A DNA stretch of 64,000 nt from Magicicada septendecula (Eukaryota > Arthropoda > Insecta > Hemiptera > Cicadidae), in assembly GCA_034769895.1 (NCBI GenBank), contig CM068372.1:234688843-234752842 (forward strand), given 5' to 3'. Below are positions 10,046 to 21,800 of the stretch, one piece after another. The position numbers were made by a program, and so were the translations under genes. A model generated the notes under the pieces. It saw nothing but the letters and a program-made list of their open reading frames with translations. It made no database searches and was not told where the DNA came from. Position 1 is the first letter of the stretch. Every line of letters begins with the position of its first letter.

Positions 10046-11814
10046 AATAATGATTTACTATCCAGCTTGGTGTCTTTGGTTACTCATAGAGTTCTCTTTC
10101 ATTCTTGCCTCTTAACCACCTTCTACCACCAATTTCCAATCCTTATATTCCTGATATATTTTACATATTCTGAAATAATTTTCTTTTCTTTTTTTACCTT
10201 CTTTTCTTTCCTAATGTACGTGAATTTGATATTAGCATTACTAATCTATAAATAAAAGATTATTTATTATTTGTCATTATAAGTGGCCTGGATACCGACA
10301 GACATGTTATTATATAAATAGAAGGCTACAAATAATAATATAATTGATGTAGTTTTCACACTTCTAAGTTAACAGGCGAGGCATAAATTGTCTTTGCGTA
10401 CTCCTTTCTTTAACGAAAACGACTACAGGACTCGATATATGAAAATTGAAAGTGTCTGACGTTCCGTGTGTATTGTGTTTGGTATTTTGTACTTACGTTT
10501 CTGACAGTAGTCCAGCGTTTTGTAAAAAAGAAAAATAATAATAAAGAATTCAGCAACAAATCTGCTGATGTAATTCATAGCGCAAAAACCAGACCTCGTA
10601 AAATTGATTGCAGGTCCCTGCTCTCTGCGAGTTCCCTGAACTCAGTTTGATAGCTGCAGTCAGACTGTACGCGTGAATACTTTCCTTATCATTCTGCTTC
10701 CTTTAATGCAGAGAATTATCATGTAGGGAAGTCGTTAAGGTCACATGTTAACGCGTACACTGAATATTTTTAAGAAAGTCAAATGTTTTAAACAGTTAAC
10801 TCAATGACCTCCAAGAGTTTATTGTTTCTTGAGAGTTACTTCGGTTTAACTTTCCTTACTCCCATTCTGATAAACTGTAGTATTGTTTCTAAAAACGGAG
10901 CGCAGACTAACCTTCTTCTTGTAACAACATTAACTTCAATACCTGAGAGATACAAGCAATGATACGTCTGAGAGTATGACACAGTTGTGCAACTTTGCTT
11001 AGAATTTAGAAGACCATAAAAATGCCAATTATAAGATATCGTGGTGAAATGTAGACCCTCAACAAATCGATAGGTCTCCTAATGCTATTTTAGGAGGAGA
11101 AGGCCTCCTATTGCTGCGTGCTAGGAGATTTATAAGACCAATGCATCTAATTTCGTAAAACTCTTCAGTTTATGAAGATCTTATTCTTGCCACCTGTATT
11201 ATAACACAGACTTAAGTGACTTGGTCATGTCCTGAGAACGAATGAGAGCCAGACTATTAAGCACACAGGCCGGGAACCTAAGAATAAGTAGAGGAGTAGC
11301 GTGGAGGGTGACCTCAAGCAACTAACATTGAACAACACCCATTTACAGGATGATGGTACACAGAAGGTAACTGAGGACCAGTTAGGTCTAAATGCATCTA
11401 TTCCGTCAACGTAAAGGTATTTTATAATTTCCCTATTTCTTTCCTTTTATATGGACTAAATTATATCCATCTGGTGATATCCATATTTCAACTTCGTATA
11501 CACTGACTTTCCAACGGAAGATTTCTCAATATTTCCGGAGAACCTAAAGAAGAATTTATCTAATAGAAACAACTGGGATGTTGGAACCTAGAAAGAATAA
11601 ACAAAACAGTAAAAGAATAACTGGAAGCAAAGAATACTCGAAGCAAAAACGCAAGGAAAAAGAAGAAAGGAGGACCAAAGGAGGTATGGGACAACGGAAT
11701 GAGTAAAATTCAATGAATAATTGTGGTCGGATGCAAAGAAGCCTGAACAAATTATAAAGAACTGGAACATGTTTATAAAGAATAAGGATATTATTTTCAA
11801 CTATACCTAACATC
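10046..11814. other. No supported gene; possible LINE tail
   Basis: AT-rich. Around 11219-11340 (plus) a frame reads LGHVLRTNES..., reminiscent of the LGHV-x-R motif at the C-terminus of many LINE RT proteins. It is too short and broken to annotate separately. Confidence 0.4.
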
Positions 11815-11817
11815 TTA
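11815..11817. repeat. TTA target site duplication, left
   Basis: TTA here and at 12983-12985, the TWA type used by PIF/Harbinger elements. Confidence 0.7.
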
Positions 11818-11936
11818 GGCCTCATTTACACTTCCAGGAGATAGGCGATGGATGGCAGGTACCAGGCGGTAAAGAGGTAGGCGTCAGGTGGTACAGCATT
11901 TATACTTCAGGCTACGGTCGACCCTCTGCACAAGAG

Positions 11937-12225
11937 ATGTCGTTTGGAACACGTCAAATGTTTCTCATGCTAGAAGATAATAATGGAGTGGAGGATAGGG
12001 GGAGGAAATATTGTGTTCATCCGATCAACGAGTTGCGTGAAGCATTTGGTGAATTTCACCAACTGTATTTCGACTTGAGACAACACCAATCAAGTTTTTC
12101 CAACAGATGAGAATATCTACTAATACTTTTGACTTCATTTTAGCAAAGGTGGAAGGAAAACTGAGGCGGGAGAAAACTTGTAAGTTACCAATTACTCCTC
12201 CTGAAAAGCTTTATGTAACTCTAAG
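11937..12225 (+). pseudogene. Harbinger transposase N-terminal exon remnant
   Basis: From the ATG at 11937 the frame gives MSFGTRQMFLMLEDN, then EAFGEFHQLYFDLRQ. After one frame change it continues into FDFILAKVEGKL and PITPPEKLYVTLR. This order (acidic H-x-L-F/Y-x-x-L segment, F-D-x-I-L-x-x-I/V, then I-S/T-P-x-E-K-L-x-V-T-L-R) is the N-terminal region preceding the DDE core in HARBI1-like transposases. The piece ends at CTAAG followed by GTAAAT, a good splice donor, suggesting the original gene was spliced here. The catalytic part is absent. A single-base shift near 12100 breaks it. Confidence 0.7.
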
Positions 12226-12584
12226 GTAAATTAAAATAATATATGTAATAATCAAGTAAAAATTAAAATAAGTATCGTATATTTCTTAGTAGGCCTACTT
12301 GTAGTCAGCAATAAAACAACCAATATCTTTTCGCATAATATGTATTTTATTTTCTTAAACAAATGTCGTACTTTCTTATACAAGTGATTTTTCATATATT
12401 ACAAACATTTAACAGACAGTGCTACATCTAATAATTTGTGGATAATATTTGAATAGGGTAAGCTCACCTAACTCCGTGATATTACGGACATTAGCTTACA
12501 GCTACAAAATCTGTTTATTAAAAATATTTTAATTAAGTACAGTGTTCCTAGAATTATGTATTTAGAGTACGTAAAATGTAATAA

Positions 12585-12866
12585 TTAATCTACCTTTCTT
12601 AATTTCTGTAAAAAAATGTATTCTCCTTTATTCATCAACTGTGCTATTTCCTTCCAACTTTTCTCCACTACATCCATGTTTTTGTGATTCGGGTCTGCAT
12701 CATTCCAAATTGCAGGCCTTGTCTGCACGTCATTATTTCGACACGAGAGAACACAAATGCCAAAAAGCGCGGGAGACATCGGCTGTATCTGTGACAAACT
12801 ACAGCGACAGGTGGTGAGAGGTATATTCATTACGCATAATAGCGTCACCGAGGAGTCGCACGTCAA
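12585..12866 (-). pseudogene. MADF-domain fragment of PIF/Harbinger DNA-binding protein
   Basis: The second half of this 93-codon frame reads TRPAIWNDADPNHKNMDVV then EKSWKEIAQLM. This is the MADF (Myb/SANT-like, Adf-1) pattern R-P-x-[IL]-W-[ND]...Y/H-K-N-x-D...W-x-E-I-A. Such proteins partner Harbinger transposases and bind the element's DNA. The first half of the frame (12866 to about 12735) does not look like MADF and is probably non-coding read-through. The frame stops about 12 residues after the domain core. Position inside a TTA-flanked TIR pair supports the assignment. Confidence 0.7.
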
Positions 12867-12982
12867 CTTCGCAGAAGTTTAAACAAACCCATTCTCAACA
12901 ATGTACCACAGCTACGGATGACGTTATCCGTCACCTACCACTTGCCAACCGTCGCCTGCCACCTGGAAGTATAAATGAGGTT

Positions 12983-12985
12983 TTA
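12983..12985. repeat. TTA target site duplication, right
   Basis: Matches 11815-11817. Confidence 0.7.
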
Positions 12986-13249
12986 CGGGTAAAAAGCTAT
13001 GGGGGTGGCAAAGGCAGACATGCCGTATATTGGGCATATGTAATTTGCGTAGTCTACCAGAACTCAGGTATAGCGTCCGAAACACGTGTACAGTGTGCAC
13101 ACGGCCTGGCCTTCCAAATTCCTGCTCCTTCTCTTTAGGACATTATTTGCCCCTCCAGATCAATAACATCTGTTTGCCTTCAGCTTTGTGTCTCATTCTC
13201 TCGTGTCGTCATAACATTTGTGAGCGTGTCTGTAAATAATGAAGTGACT
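12986..13249. other. No supported gene
   Basis: A short frame (13030-13239) has no recognisable content. Confidence 0.4.
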
Positions 13250-14480
13250 CGATGTTTATCGGTGCGTGATAAACCGATGAGCTTTGTGGTTGGGAATTGT
13301 TTCCGCGAGTGTAAAATGTTGCAAGATGAGACTATGTTTTGGAGGTGTTCAGTGCGTACGCACGGGAGATCGCACGTTGGGACTTGACGATGTCATCGTG
13401 AAACATAATTTGCAACACTACGATGAATAATTAAAAAATCATATAATCATACAAAGTCGGAAAATCATACGCCATGAAGCAAAGAGGAAAACAGAAGATG
13501 ACATTTTGGAAAAAGCATCAAAAGTCATGAATCCTACCATGGAAAACTACTCTCATACGTTTGATAATATGAGCGTGAGGGTTATCAATTGCGTAGACCG
13601 AAACTGTCGTCGGAAGACTATGCCGAAGTTACCGAAGAATTATCAGAAGAATTACCTACTGAAAATGATGGATATAAAGAGAATAAACAATGAAAGTTTT
13701 GTCCAAATAATTGATGAAGAAACATTTATTGTTAGTTATACATGTGACACAAATCTATATTACCTATGCATAACGTTTAAAATTTACATAGATGGAACAT
13801 TTAAGTACTGTCCAAAAATTGGCATCAGTTTTTCACATTCACAGTATTGGTAACAGCCATTACATTCCGTTGTTGTTCTGCTTATTATCGGAGGAAACAC
13901 ATGAAAAGCTGTTTCAACATTTAAATCCATCTACTGCTGTGACCGACTTGGAAATCGGTCTCCAGAATGGGATCAGCAACTCTTAGCCAAATGGTGAGTT
14001 ACTGGGTGTTTGCTTTCACTTAACGCAAGCATGCTATCAAATGACTTGGCTTGACAAAGAATACAAAAACGAATTGATTGAAATTGGTAGCTGGTTGAGA
14101 CATTTATTTTGTCTCCAGTATTTATTTCCGAATGATATCGGAGACCACTTTGTAACGAATTTTGCGTTGGATCAGGCTGTAGATCAGGGATATACAGAGT
14201 TTGCAGTTATTTGGTGGAGCGTTATTTGGATGGTGAATTTCCTTCCAACATGTGAGCCGAAAAAGTAACATCGCAGGAGAGTACAACGAATGCGTGTGAA
14301 TCTTTTTATTCGAAATTCGGTGAACGATTCTGCCATACGCATCCAACTTTATTCGTTTCACCGAAGTTCTGAAAACATTTCAAACGCAGTCTTACATAAA
14401 AATTAACGGTATCAACGTTGGAATCATAAAACCCATCAGTTCAAGTTCTCGGCGTGAAACATAGGTAATTAAGTTGAAAA
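13250..14480 (+). pseudogene. FLYWCH-MULE (Mutator-like) transposase, broken
   Basis: Several frames read in order as a MULE transposase. 13325-13390 gives DETMFWRCSVRTHGRSH, like the W-x-C-x(n)-H part of a FLYWCH zinc finger. 13450-13700 gives a basic linker. 13770-13980 gives YIDGTFKYCPK (first catalytic D), then in the next frame FHIHSIGNSHYIPLLFCLL and TAVTDLEIGLQNG (second D). 14041-14268 gives EYKNELIEIGSWLRHLF. 14280-14400 gives a shifted TNACESFHSKFG-like segment, which carries the expected glutamate. At least three frameshifts and some stops show it is dead. Neither TIRs nor a 9-bp TSD were located. MULE assignment is from the motif order. Confidence 0.75.
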
Positions 14481-15785
14481 TAAAAGTAGATAGAAAAACA
14501 ATGAAATTTTAAGATACGACTTCGTCGAGTTTTGTAGTCATTTCGCAAAAATGAGAAAATAGTTGTAAACCATAAATAGGGTAAATACATTATAAATTTA
14601 TAAATAAATAGGCCTATAATTAATAAAAAATAAGAAAACTATCCACACCAGATACTGGTAATCCGCCTAAACCTGGATCTGTCTGTCTTTGTCTGGTGAT
14701 CTAAGTTGTTTACAGTAGGAAGAAAGTTGTTTTAAATTTGTGTGTGCAAGATGTACCGTTGTATAATGGAAAAGGAATGCAAGAGAGGAAGGAGTGAGGG
14801 ACGTAATAGAGAGTAAGACGGCCGAGAGAGAGCAGGTTCCGAGTGCGCACTTTACATATTTGTGACCACCAATAAAGTGTGCAGATACGTATTCCACGTA
14901 TATTTGTGAATGCGTGTGTAAACTATCGTGACGGCTTTACATTAAGCACTGAAAGAACTTCAGAACCACCAGTTACATCGCAAAATGTAACGCTTATTGC
15001 TATCGTTATTATAATCGTTATCGTTATTAATAGTCGTATTTAACGATTATTATTCACACATTTAATTGTTTCCGAATTAATTATATTTTAATCATAATAG
15101 AGCAAGTTACACGTTTATTATTTTAACGAGGCTTCCACGGTCTGCACAAACCAACGTATTAAAAGTACCGCACGTCCCGATTTGTCAACGATCCTTGCCT
15201 ATCTCTGCTACACGGTGGTTTTGATAACAGGAGTGTTGCTTTTGGCTGTAACTGCAAAATCATACAGATAACTAGGAAATGTATCAATTTAATAAAACAG
15301 TACGGTATACACTGCTTACAACAAAACCATTCTTGTAACGGAAGAATAGATAACTAGAAAATGTCTGTCGGTTCAGATCAGTTCCTAAATACTCCCCGAA
15401 TCTAAAATTTGGATAAGCACCTAAAGACTGACAACCTTGACAGCACGGGCTTTGTAACAATGGCGTAAGATCTGGGCTAAAAGTCTTGCATACGTATCTC
15501 ACCCCTTCGCACAGTACAGGCGAACGATTTTCTCCTCATACCCCACTACGACATTCGTTCGGACCAATATCCTTGATCGGTTATCGCTAGCACGCAACGG
15601 CATGTTCACAGCGTTTTACAAAAATCCTTCTTGCGTACTCTTATATACTTCTCTCGCGTGTCCGTAAACACGAACCCCATTTAATCGAATGGTCTGTTTC
15701 CGCTAGCAACTGTTCCAGTTCGGTTATCTCCATTGACTAAGCGTTGATATTCACCCCACCTTAACCAATTTTAAATTGCAAGTAG
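14481..15785. other. No supported gene
   Basis: AT-rich in the middle (14960-15130). Short frames at 14667-14897 and 15284-15502 have no recognisable content. Confidence 0.4.
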
Positions 15786-15793
15786 GGCTATAA
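15786..15793. repeat. hAT TSD left (GGCTATAA)
   Basis: Seven of eight bases match GTCTATAA at 16709-16716. Confidence 0.7.
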
Positions 15794-16708
15794 TAGAGGT
15801 GTGCTAAACTACTATTTGAAAATAACAGGTACGAACGAAACCGTTCCAAAAAAATAACACAAATACCTATTCTTATACACCTATTATACATATACCCGTA
15901 TTATATAATTTGTTATAAGAAATAAATTGAAACTAAATATATTAACAGTGTTACTTTACACTGTGACTTTATTAAACTGTTTAAAAGAAAATAAGAAACA
16001 AGAGAATTTGTAGGCTTATCTTCCTTTGGGAATACTAATTTAAGATTTCACTAGGAGTATACAAACTGACATAGGTTTAATATTAAATTATTGATTCCAT
16101 TTTGGTTACACAGTTGCGTAACTCAGGCAATGACATTTAGAGTGCACGTAATACCACAACAAATAATGTAAAAAAAACATCAGAAACATATAATAAAAAC
16201 ATAACAGTAAGCCACAAGAGTTACAACAATTTCAACATTTACGTGAGATGTGCAGTGAAGTTAAAATCACTATGTGCAGTGAAGTATATAATTTGTTACT
16301 ATAATCTGTATTATATATCTGGATAACACACGAGAATTAATGTAACATCAGTATGATTTTTTTTCATTTATTAAAAACAGCTTCGTCTCTTTAGCATAGA
16401 GATATTCTGAATCTGGCTGTTCTGCTTCGTTTCGTACTTGTATGGCAATCGGCACATGGGCAGAAGGAAGTATTCAGCACCAAAAAGTGACTTTGTACTC
16501 GTTTACTCGTAGTACTTTTATTCGTTAGTTGCATAGGAGGCTCCCGGGACTTGGAACCGCGAGGCCACCAATAATCAGAACAGGTATTTTGACTTTTCAG
16601 TTATCGTTGAATCAGAACAGGTATTTCAACTTTTCAGTCACTGCTATATCCGCTCCACAAAAATAATTGTTCCAAAATACCTGTTATAGGTATATCGGCA
16701 CACCTCTA
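15794..16708. mobile_element. Non-autonomous hAT element
   Basis: A 915-bp element starting TAGAGGTGTGC and ending with its exact reverse complement, followed inward on both sides by an ATAACAGGTA block. [CT]AGAGGTGTGC is a common hAT terminus, and the 8-bp TSD fits the superfamily. There is no ORF of note. Two tandem copies of a 38-bp unit lie at 16573-16648 near the right end. Confidence 0.75.
16573..16648. repeat. 38-bp subterminal tandem pair in hAT
   Basis: Two adjacent copies start ATCAGAACAGGTATTT. Subterminal repeats of this kind often bind hAT transposase. Confidence 0.7.
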
Positions 16709-16716
16709 GTCTATAA
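16709..16716. repeat. hAT TSD right (GTCTATAA)
   Basis: Pairs with 15786-15793, one mismatch. Confidence 0.7.
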
Positions 16717-18049
16717 GGCTTTACATAAAACCGTATTAATCTCTGCATCTCTCTTCCCTTTTTGATAAGTTTCTCACATTGGAAAAATTTTGAAAACTTC
16801 AGAAAAATGAACGAAACTTGATTCCAGAAATAAATTAAGTTATTGATAGATTGGTAAACTCGCGCAAACCATGCTGTATTTTAACCGATGCCAGGTTGGA
16901 CTTAACGTCGACAAGAACTTCCAGATATCCACATGTTATGTTTAATCCACTCTTTGTCCAAACCATGTTCGCAATGCAGATCTGTTCCGCTGTAGCTTCA
17001 GCAGATGACAGAAGAATAGAAGAAACTTCAATATTTCGTTCCCGTTGAATGACTATCTCTAAAAAATACTGATACGTTAAATATGATCCCATAATTTTGG
17101 TTGCGTTGCAGACTTCAGGCAGGACGTTCCCGCATTAGGCTAATATGCCCCGCTGTCCTAAACATTTCCTGTGGGTACATAAGTGTCCCGCCATGAAGAG
17201 AAACAAACAATTTATTTCTGAGTCCATAATAAAGTCAATTAAATTGACAGACATAATGAGTATACAAAACCAGTCAGCATGTTTACAATCAATAACTTAC
17301 AGTACAATGCGTCGTCACAATATTGGCTCCGTTCAGTCTGGCTGACTGGCCTTGCTCTCTCTACCAGGAAGTAAGGAATCAATTGAGCAATTTTTTGCAG
17401 TAGATAAAGTGTGACCAGCAGAGAAGACCCAGCTTGCAGTCAACGTTTTAAAGCCGTCCCTAGTTACACAAATGAATTGTCATTTAAGCTCCCATCATAA
17501 TGTTTTCATTCTATGATCGTCTGTAATATTTTTGAAACACATACAATCCAATATGAAGCATGCCTACTATTTATAAAATTAAAAATAATACTTCGATACT
17601 TTAATATTTTAATTTTCATACCAAAGTTTTCAACATATAATTTTTTCAATTTGTTTACTATAAGAATTTTTTCTTCTTACTTTTAGTAGTATGTAAATAA
17701 TCGTAATAAATAATTATCTGGTTAGTACAAGACTCTCTTAAGTTCATAAAAATGTGTTGTTCCAAAACATTGTTTAAATTGTAAGGCTTATAAAAAAAAA
17801 ATGTTGATTTGGAACAAAATAAACGTCTGAAATTAACTGCCTGTTGTGCCCTGCCAGTCACATCCTGCTTTACCCTCTTTTCCATGGCAAACATTTTTAG
17901 CTTTAGGACAGAGAATTTGTGGTGACATTAAAATAAGCTATACAGTACCCCATTCCTAGCTAATACACACGCTCGTGGGAACTGGCGCCATCTCGGTGTT
18001 CACGTCTATACAAAATTATGCAAAACATCTAATGCATAGAAACATGTAA
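16717..18049. other. No supported gene
   Basis: Short frames at 16835-17092, 17145-17345 and 17658-17894 give no recognisable domain. 17560-17700 is very AT-rich. Confidence 0.4.
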
Positions 18050-18450
18050 AAAGTGCGCGTGGTAGGAGAGATACGATAAGAGGGGAAAAGAGTGAGAGCG
18101 CGCGCGGGTCAGCCACGGCCAAGGTGAAGCGAATTTACATACACATTGATTTGGCAGAGTACGGTGACGTCTCGGTCAAGGTCAACTCGCCGCTGTTTTG
18201 GCGCAGTCGCACACACGCGCGGGCACGTACAGGCAAAGAGTACAATGAACATAACACTGTCCTACCTCTTGCTCTCATCATATGAGAGAAGTGGAAAGAC
18301 GTGCTTTGTATTTGTGTGCGTTTTTACAGATTGCAGTCAGAGGGAAGGGCCACCTGCACGGAGCCCCATATTGATTTTGTTAGCCCAGACAGAGCCGACC
18401 CGATGCGTAGTTGCTAGCAAGGTCAGGAACTGATTTTACGTCTGCGTACA
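18050..18450. other. GC-rich, CpG-containing island
   Basis: Locally GC-rich stretch with GCGCGCGCG, GACGTC and several CpGs in an otherwise AT-rich area. A 95-codon plus-strand frame (18146-18433) runs through it without recognisable content. It could be a promoter region or old TE sequence; I cannot decide. Confidence 0.3.
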
Positions 18451-18844
18451 CAACGCCTATCCTTAAGGTCAGAATTTCTCCACATTTCGAGATCCTCTAC
18501 TAATGTTGTGTCCGGAATGGAACGTCTGAAGGTTGACGAGCTTAAGTGGCAACCGGCAGCAACATTCCTCTTGCCGGAGGCTACTTCCAGAAATCAATTT
18601 AAAATACATGGGAACACTTACGAAAAATGTGAAGGCTTAATGAATGTTAAGTATGCATCATAACAAATGGTGAAGTAGGTAAAAGACTCATAAAGATATG
18701 ACGCTAAAGGTGTATGCGTGAGACCCTTTCGCTACATTCCCGCAAAGAAGCGAACATTTAAATAATATTCATTTTAAATATGCAGTATTTTTAGTCATAA
18801 AGACTGTACCCTGTAATAAACACTGTCATAAAGGAGGTTATAAT

Positions 18845-19200
18845 TTTGGGCAAGTTCGTGATTTTGAATACGTAGGGGTAACAGTAGAAGACAAATAAAG
18901 ACAAGAGATAGAAATTAACAAAAGGTTGCTAAAGTAAATAAGACTTCGCATTAAGTAATAATTTCTTAAACAAGGAAAAGATGTCTAGAACTTCCAGAGA
19001 AAAGGCTTATAGGAAATGTAGGCCCTATAAGGCAGTACTGAGGTACGGACGATAGACAAGAACATTGCCGGAAACAAGAAAAATAGGATAGAGTGGGATA
19101 AAATATCTGCGAAGAGTGAGAGTGGTAGCAATAAGTGACAAATTCAGGAACGAACAAATAAGAAAGGTCTTGGATATACAGAGACGAGACAGATGAGTTA
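18845..19200 (+). pseudogene. LINE reverse transcriptase C-terminal remnant
   Basis: Broken plus-strand frames read GQVRDFEYVGVTVEDK, followed by IEINKRLLK, then LYKAVLRYG-like and YLRRVRVVAISDKFRNEQIRKV. This is the order of the region after the RT fingers/palm in many LINE ORF2s: F-x-Y-L/V-G, the I-x-x-R-I/L helix, the P-V-L-x-Y-G strand, then R-D/K-x-x-R-N-E-x-I-R. Several stops interrupt it. The catalytic YADD part should lie upstream but was not found. Confidence 0.6.
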
Positions 19201-19203
19201 TCT

Positions 19204-19830
19204 ACGAGGGTAAGTCAACGAATAAAAGGAAATTTTAAGAAGCGTTATTTTTATTTTCACCTTCGTAAAGGAAAATTACTTTTTCACTAAATCTCTTCCT
19301 ATTCCTATACACTCAGCCCATCTCTGCTTTTGAATTCCTTTCTTCCGTCTCGTGTGGAGCCAATTTCGTGCCACTTCTATGACCTCTTCTGTATTGTATG
19401 GTTCAGCATCTTAAAACCAAGATCTTGAAGGTACAGACTTGTTTTGTTGGTAGTATGAGACCGTGTATTATCGTGAAGCAATTTAAGCATTTGAAAGTTT
19501 ACCACGTCTTTAGATGATTGAAAATGCTAATGCGTAGTTTATATTCAAACTATTTTCAGTTTCAGCAACTTTAATTTGCCGACAGTCAATGAATCATTTG
19601 TTTAATCGTTTCAATATTGTCTTTAGAAGTGCCTTTCTGCTGTTCCGGTTAAAGCGATCAGTCCAATCGTACATCTTACTACCACTCAGACAACTCTTTC
19701 TGTATTGCAAGACTCTTGCTTCTGCAAGTGTAGGAATAATATCTCAGGTTCCCCCCTACCGTGTTTATAAAATGTATCATTTATCGTGTTTCTGCTTTGG
19801 TGCAGTGACTAACGTAGAACTCGATTTAAA
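19204..19830 (-). pseudogene. mariner-family transposase remnant, internally deleted
   Basis: Minus-strand reading gives MYDWTDRFN (end of the DNA-binding domain), then a DRRQT-like segment and NINYALAFSII. After a deletion, LHDNTRSHTTNKTS (the H-D-N-A-R-x-H catalytic motif of mariner/SETMAR) follows at about 19470, then W-L-H-T-R-R-K and RWAECIGIGRDLV. The terminus ACGAGGGTAAGTCAACGA at 19204, next to TA, is like ends of this mariner group. The stretch with the first catalytic aspartate is missing, and there are frameshifts. Confidence 0.7.
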
Positions 19831-20832
19831 TAACTTTTAAACACAATTTCAGATCGCTAATAAGAAACAATATTTACAATTTAACAGACACCGTGAGGTT
19901 ATGATTTACAACAAAGCACATACTGCTGTTCTCTACACGATTGGGAGAGATAGCAAAATTTTCCTTTACTTTTTAATTTTCCCTCGGACGTGGAATGAAG
20001 ACAACAGACAAGCTCAGGGAATGTGGGAGGCGAAGATAAGAATGAATTGGAAGAGAGGCAGATCGAGAGAAACGTGGAAAAACGTAGTCGGGAGATTCAA
20101 CAGAGGAAGAGGAAGAACTGTAATGAGGCAGAAAACAGTCTCGATAAACAGGGAACAGTCGCAATAGTTTGAATTTATTAGGTAATTTCGAATCACAGAA
20201 GTATTTAAATATATTTATTTTTAGATATAGTTTTAAATATATTGCATGTAGGAAAACGTTAGGCCCTAAACCTTTGTTAATATCCGATTTCTGTAGTGAT
20301 TAGTGTTCTCGTGCCCACGTCAGCACGAGTTCACTAGTTCGGATCGGAAAAGTCCACTTCATTAGGATCGTTTGTAACGGCACATCGGTGTCCAACCTGA
20401 CGGGCGTACCTGTCTTGTCATCGATTAGAAAACCTGTACCAACTGATGTATGTTACTACTAGTCTCGTTCAGCTAATGCTTTAATGTTAAGTGACGTTAA
20501 TATTATTTAGGAATTTATTTAATTGTTATTAGACTGATTTATGTCTTTTTTTAAATAAAAACAGCATGTGAATTAGGACATGTTTTTAAAATTATATGTA
20601 CAGTCTTCTTTCGGATGCTGATGCATAATAATTATTATTTGTAATATGATGAAAACAAAGATTTTTTACAAGCACGATATCACGATACCACTAGAAAGAT
20701 TATGGTGTTGCATTGCATTATTATTGTTATGTAATAATAACATTTCTCGGTTGGCAACGACGTTTTATTGACACTACAATTAACATAGTTGCAAGAAGAA
20801 GAAGAAGAAGAACAACACAACAACAGCAATAA

Positions 20833-20870
<38 letters not shown>

Positions 20871-20880
20871 ATTATTAATA
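19831..20880. other. No intact gene; LINE-like tail and simple repeats
   Basis: 20025-20164 (plus) reads MNWKRGRSRETWKNVVG, like the G-R-P-R-x-x-W end of LINE proteins. CTCGTGC...GCACGAG (20311-20332) forms a perfect 7-bp hairpin. A (GAA)n run lies at 20792-20813 and (TAG)n at 20833-20869. Confidence 0.45.
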
Positions 20881-21041
20881 ATTTAATATCTTCAAATAAA
20901 TACGTTGCAAGTAGGTTTATTTTCACTTGACGCACGTTTCACAGAAATTATTCTATATCTTCAGAGGTTTGTTTGAATTGTAATTGAATGTTTCGCTTAC
21001 AATATAGTTAACGGATAATCGATTTTACTTCGATTCTATGT
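20881..21041 (-). pseudogene. Possible 3' end of the Penelope element split by the Polinton-like insertion
   Basis: On the minus strand this reads TCTGAAGATATAG followed by GTGAAACG, the style of the tail that follows GIY-YIG in many Penelope-like elements. It would be the distal continuation of the fragment at 37759-38955 if the 16.7-kb insert is removed. Inference only. Confidence 0.4.
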
Positions 21042-21047
21042 TCGATT
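21042..21047. repeat. 6-bp TSD left (TCGATT)
   Basis: Perfect match to 37759-37764. Six bases is the Polinton/Maverick TSD length. Confidence 0.9.
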
Positions 21048-21199
21048 AGTAGGGGGAAAATGGGGTTCCTGACCCACAAAGGAATGCCGCCTTTCTTAAA
21101 AAACATAAAAAACGATAAAAAACAAGATCAAAGAGATGCCGCCGTTCCCGCGGTCCAAGATTTTTTCCCACGCTCTCCCCACCACCCTGGACCAGCAGT

Positions 21200-21470
21200 A
21201 TCCGCGAATTTTCGCGAATATAATTTTTTATATGCAGCCTTTCGCGAGCCTAAATCACTTTCACTTTCTAATTTCCGCGAATATAATTTTTTATATGCAG
21301 CCTTTCGCGAGCCTAGATCACTTTCACTTTCTACTGGACCACAGCATCCGCGACTTTTTCGCTGATCTGTGTCAAGATCCGCGACTTTTTCGCGTATCTC
21401 GACCACAGCATCCGCGTTATTTTTTTATATGCCGCCTTTCGCGAGCTTAGATCACTTTCACTTTCTATCA
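21200..21470. repeat. TIR-proximal tandem block (about 63-bp units)
   Basis: Repeated units carry TTTTTTATATGCAGCC, TTCGCGAGCCTA and TCACTTTCACTTTCTA, two in tandem and a third after a GCGACTTTTTCGC-rich spacer. The mirror copy is at 37,340-37,620. CpG-rich CGCGAA words recur and could be protein-binding sites at the ends. Confidence 0.8.
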
Positions 21471-21800
21471 CTTGATGCATTATAGTGTATATATTAAATA
21501 TATGATCAGGGTTACCAACCTTGCATGAGTTCAAATTTGTTATAATGTATATTAAATCTATATGATTAGGTTTACCAACCTATGGTGGGGGGGTTCCGAC
21601 TTGATGCATTATAGTGTATATATTAAATATATGATCAGGGTTACCAACCTTGCATGAGTTCAAATTTGTTGTGTGTTATAATGTGTATTAAATCTATATG
21701 ATCAGGTTTACCAACCTATGTATGGGTTCAAACTTGATATGTGTGTGTATTATAGTGTATATTAAAATATATGATCAGGGTTACCAATTCTGCATTATTG
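21471..21800. repeat. Tandem units of about 65-130 bp with TGATCAGGGTTACCAA
   Basis: Four or more copies of a unit with ATATATGATCAGG, TTACCAACCT and GAGTTCAAATTTG. They are mirrored at 37,140-37,340 and again at 36,400-36,500. Confidence 0.75.

Larger units (their letters stand above)
11818..12982. mobile_element. Internally deleted PIF/Harbinger element
   Basis: A 1,165-bp element. Left end GGCCTCATTTACACTTCCAG and right end (reversed) AACCTCATTTATACTTCCAG are inverted copies, and similarity continues for about 50 bp. It is flanked by TTA on both sides. It keeps an N-terminal piece of a Harbinger transposase on the plus strand and a MADF-domain piece on the minus strand, the two-gene layout of PIF/Harbinger. 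The DDE nuclease core is missing, so it is non-autonomous. Confidence 0.8.

Noticed and set aside
18146-18433. 95-codon frame in the GC-rich island as a host first exon
   Set aside because: No recognisable sequence and no consistent splice signals.
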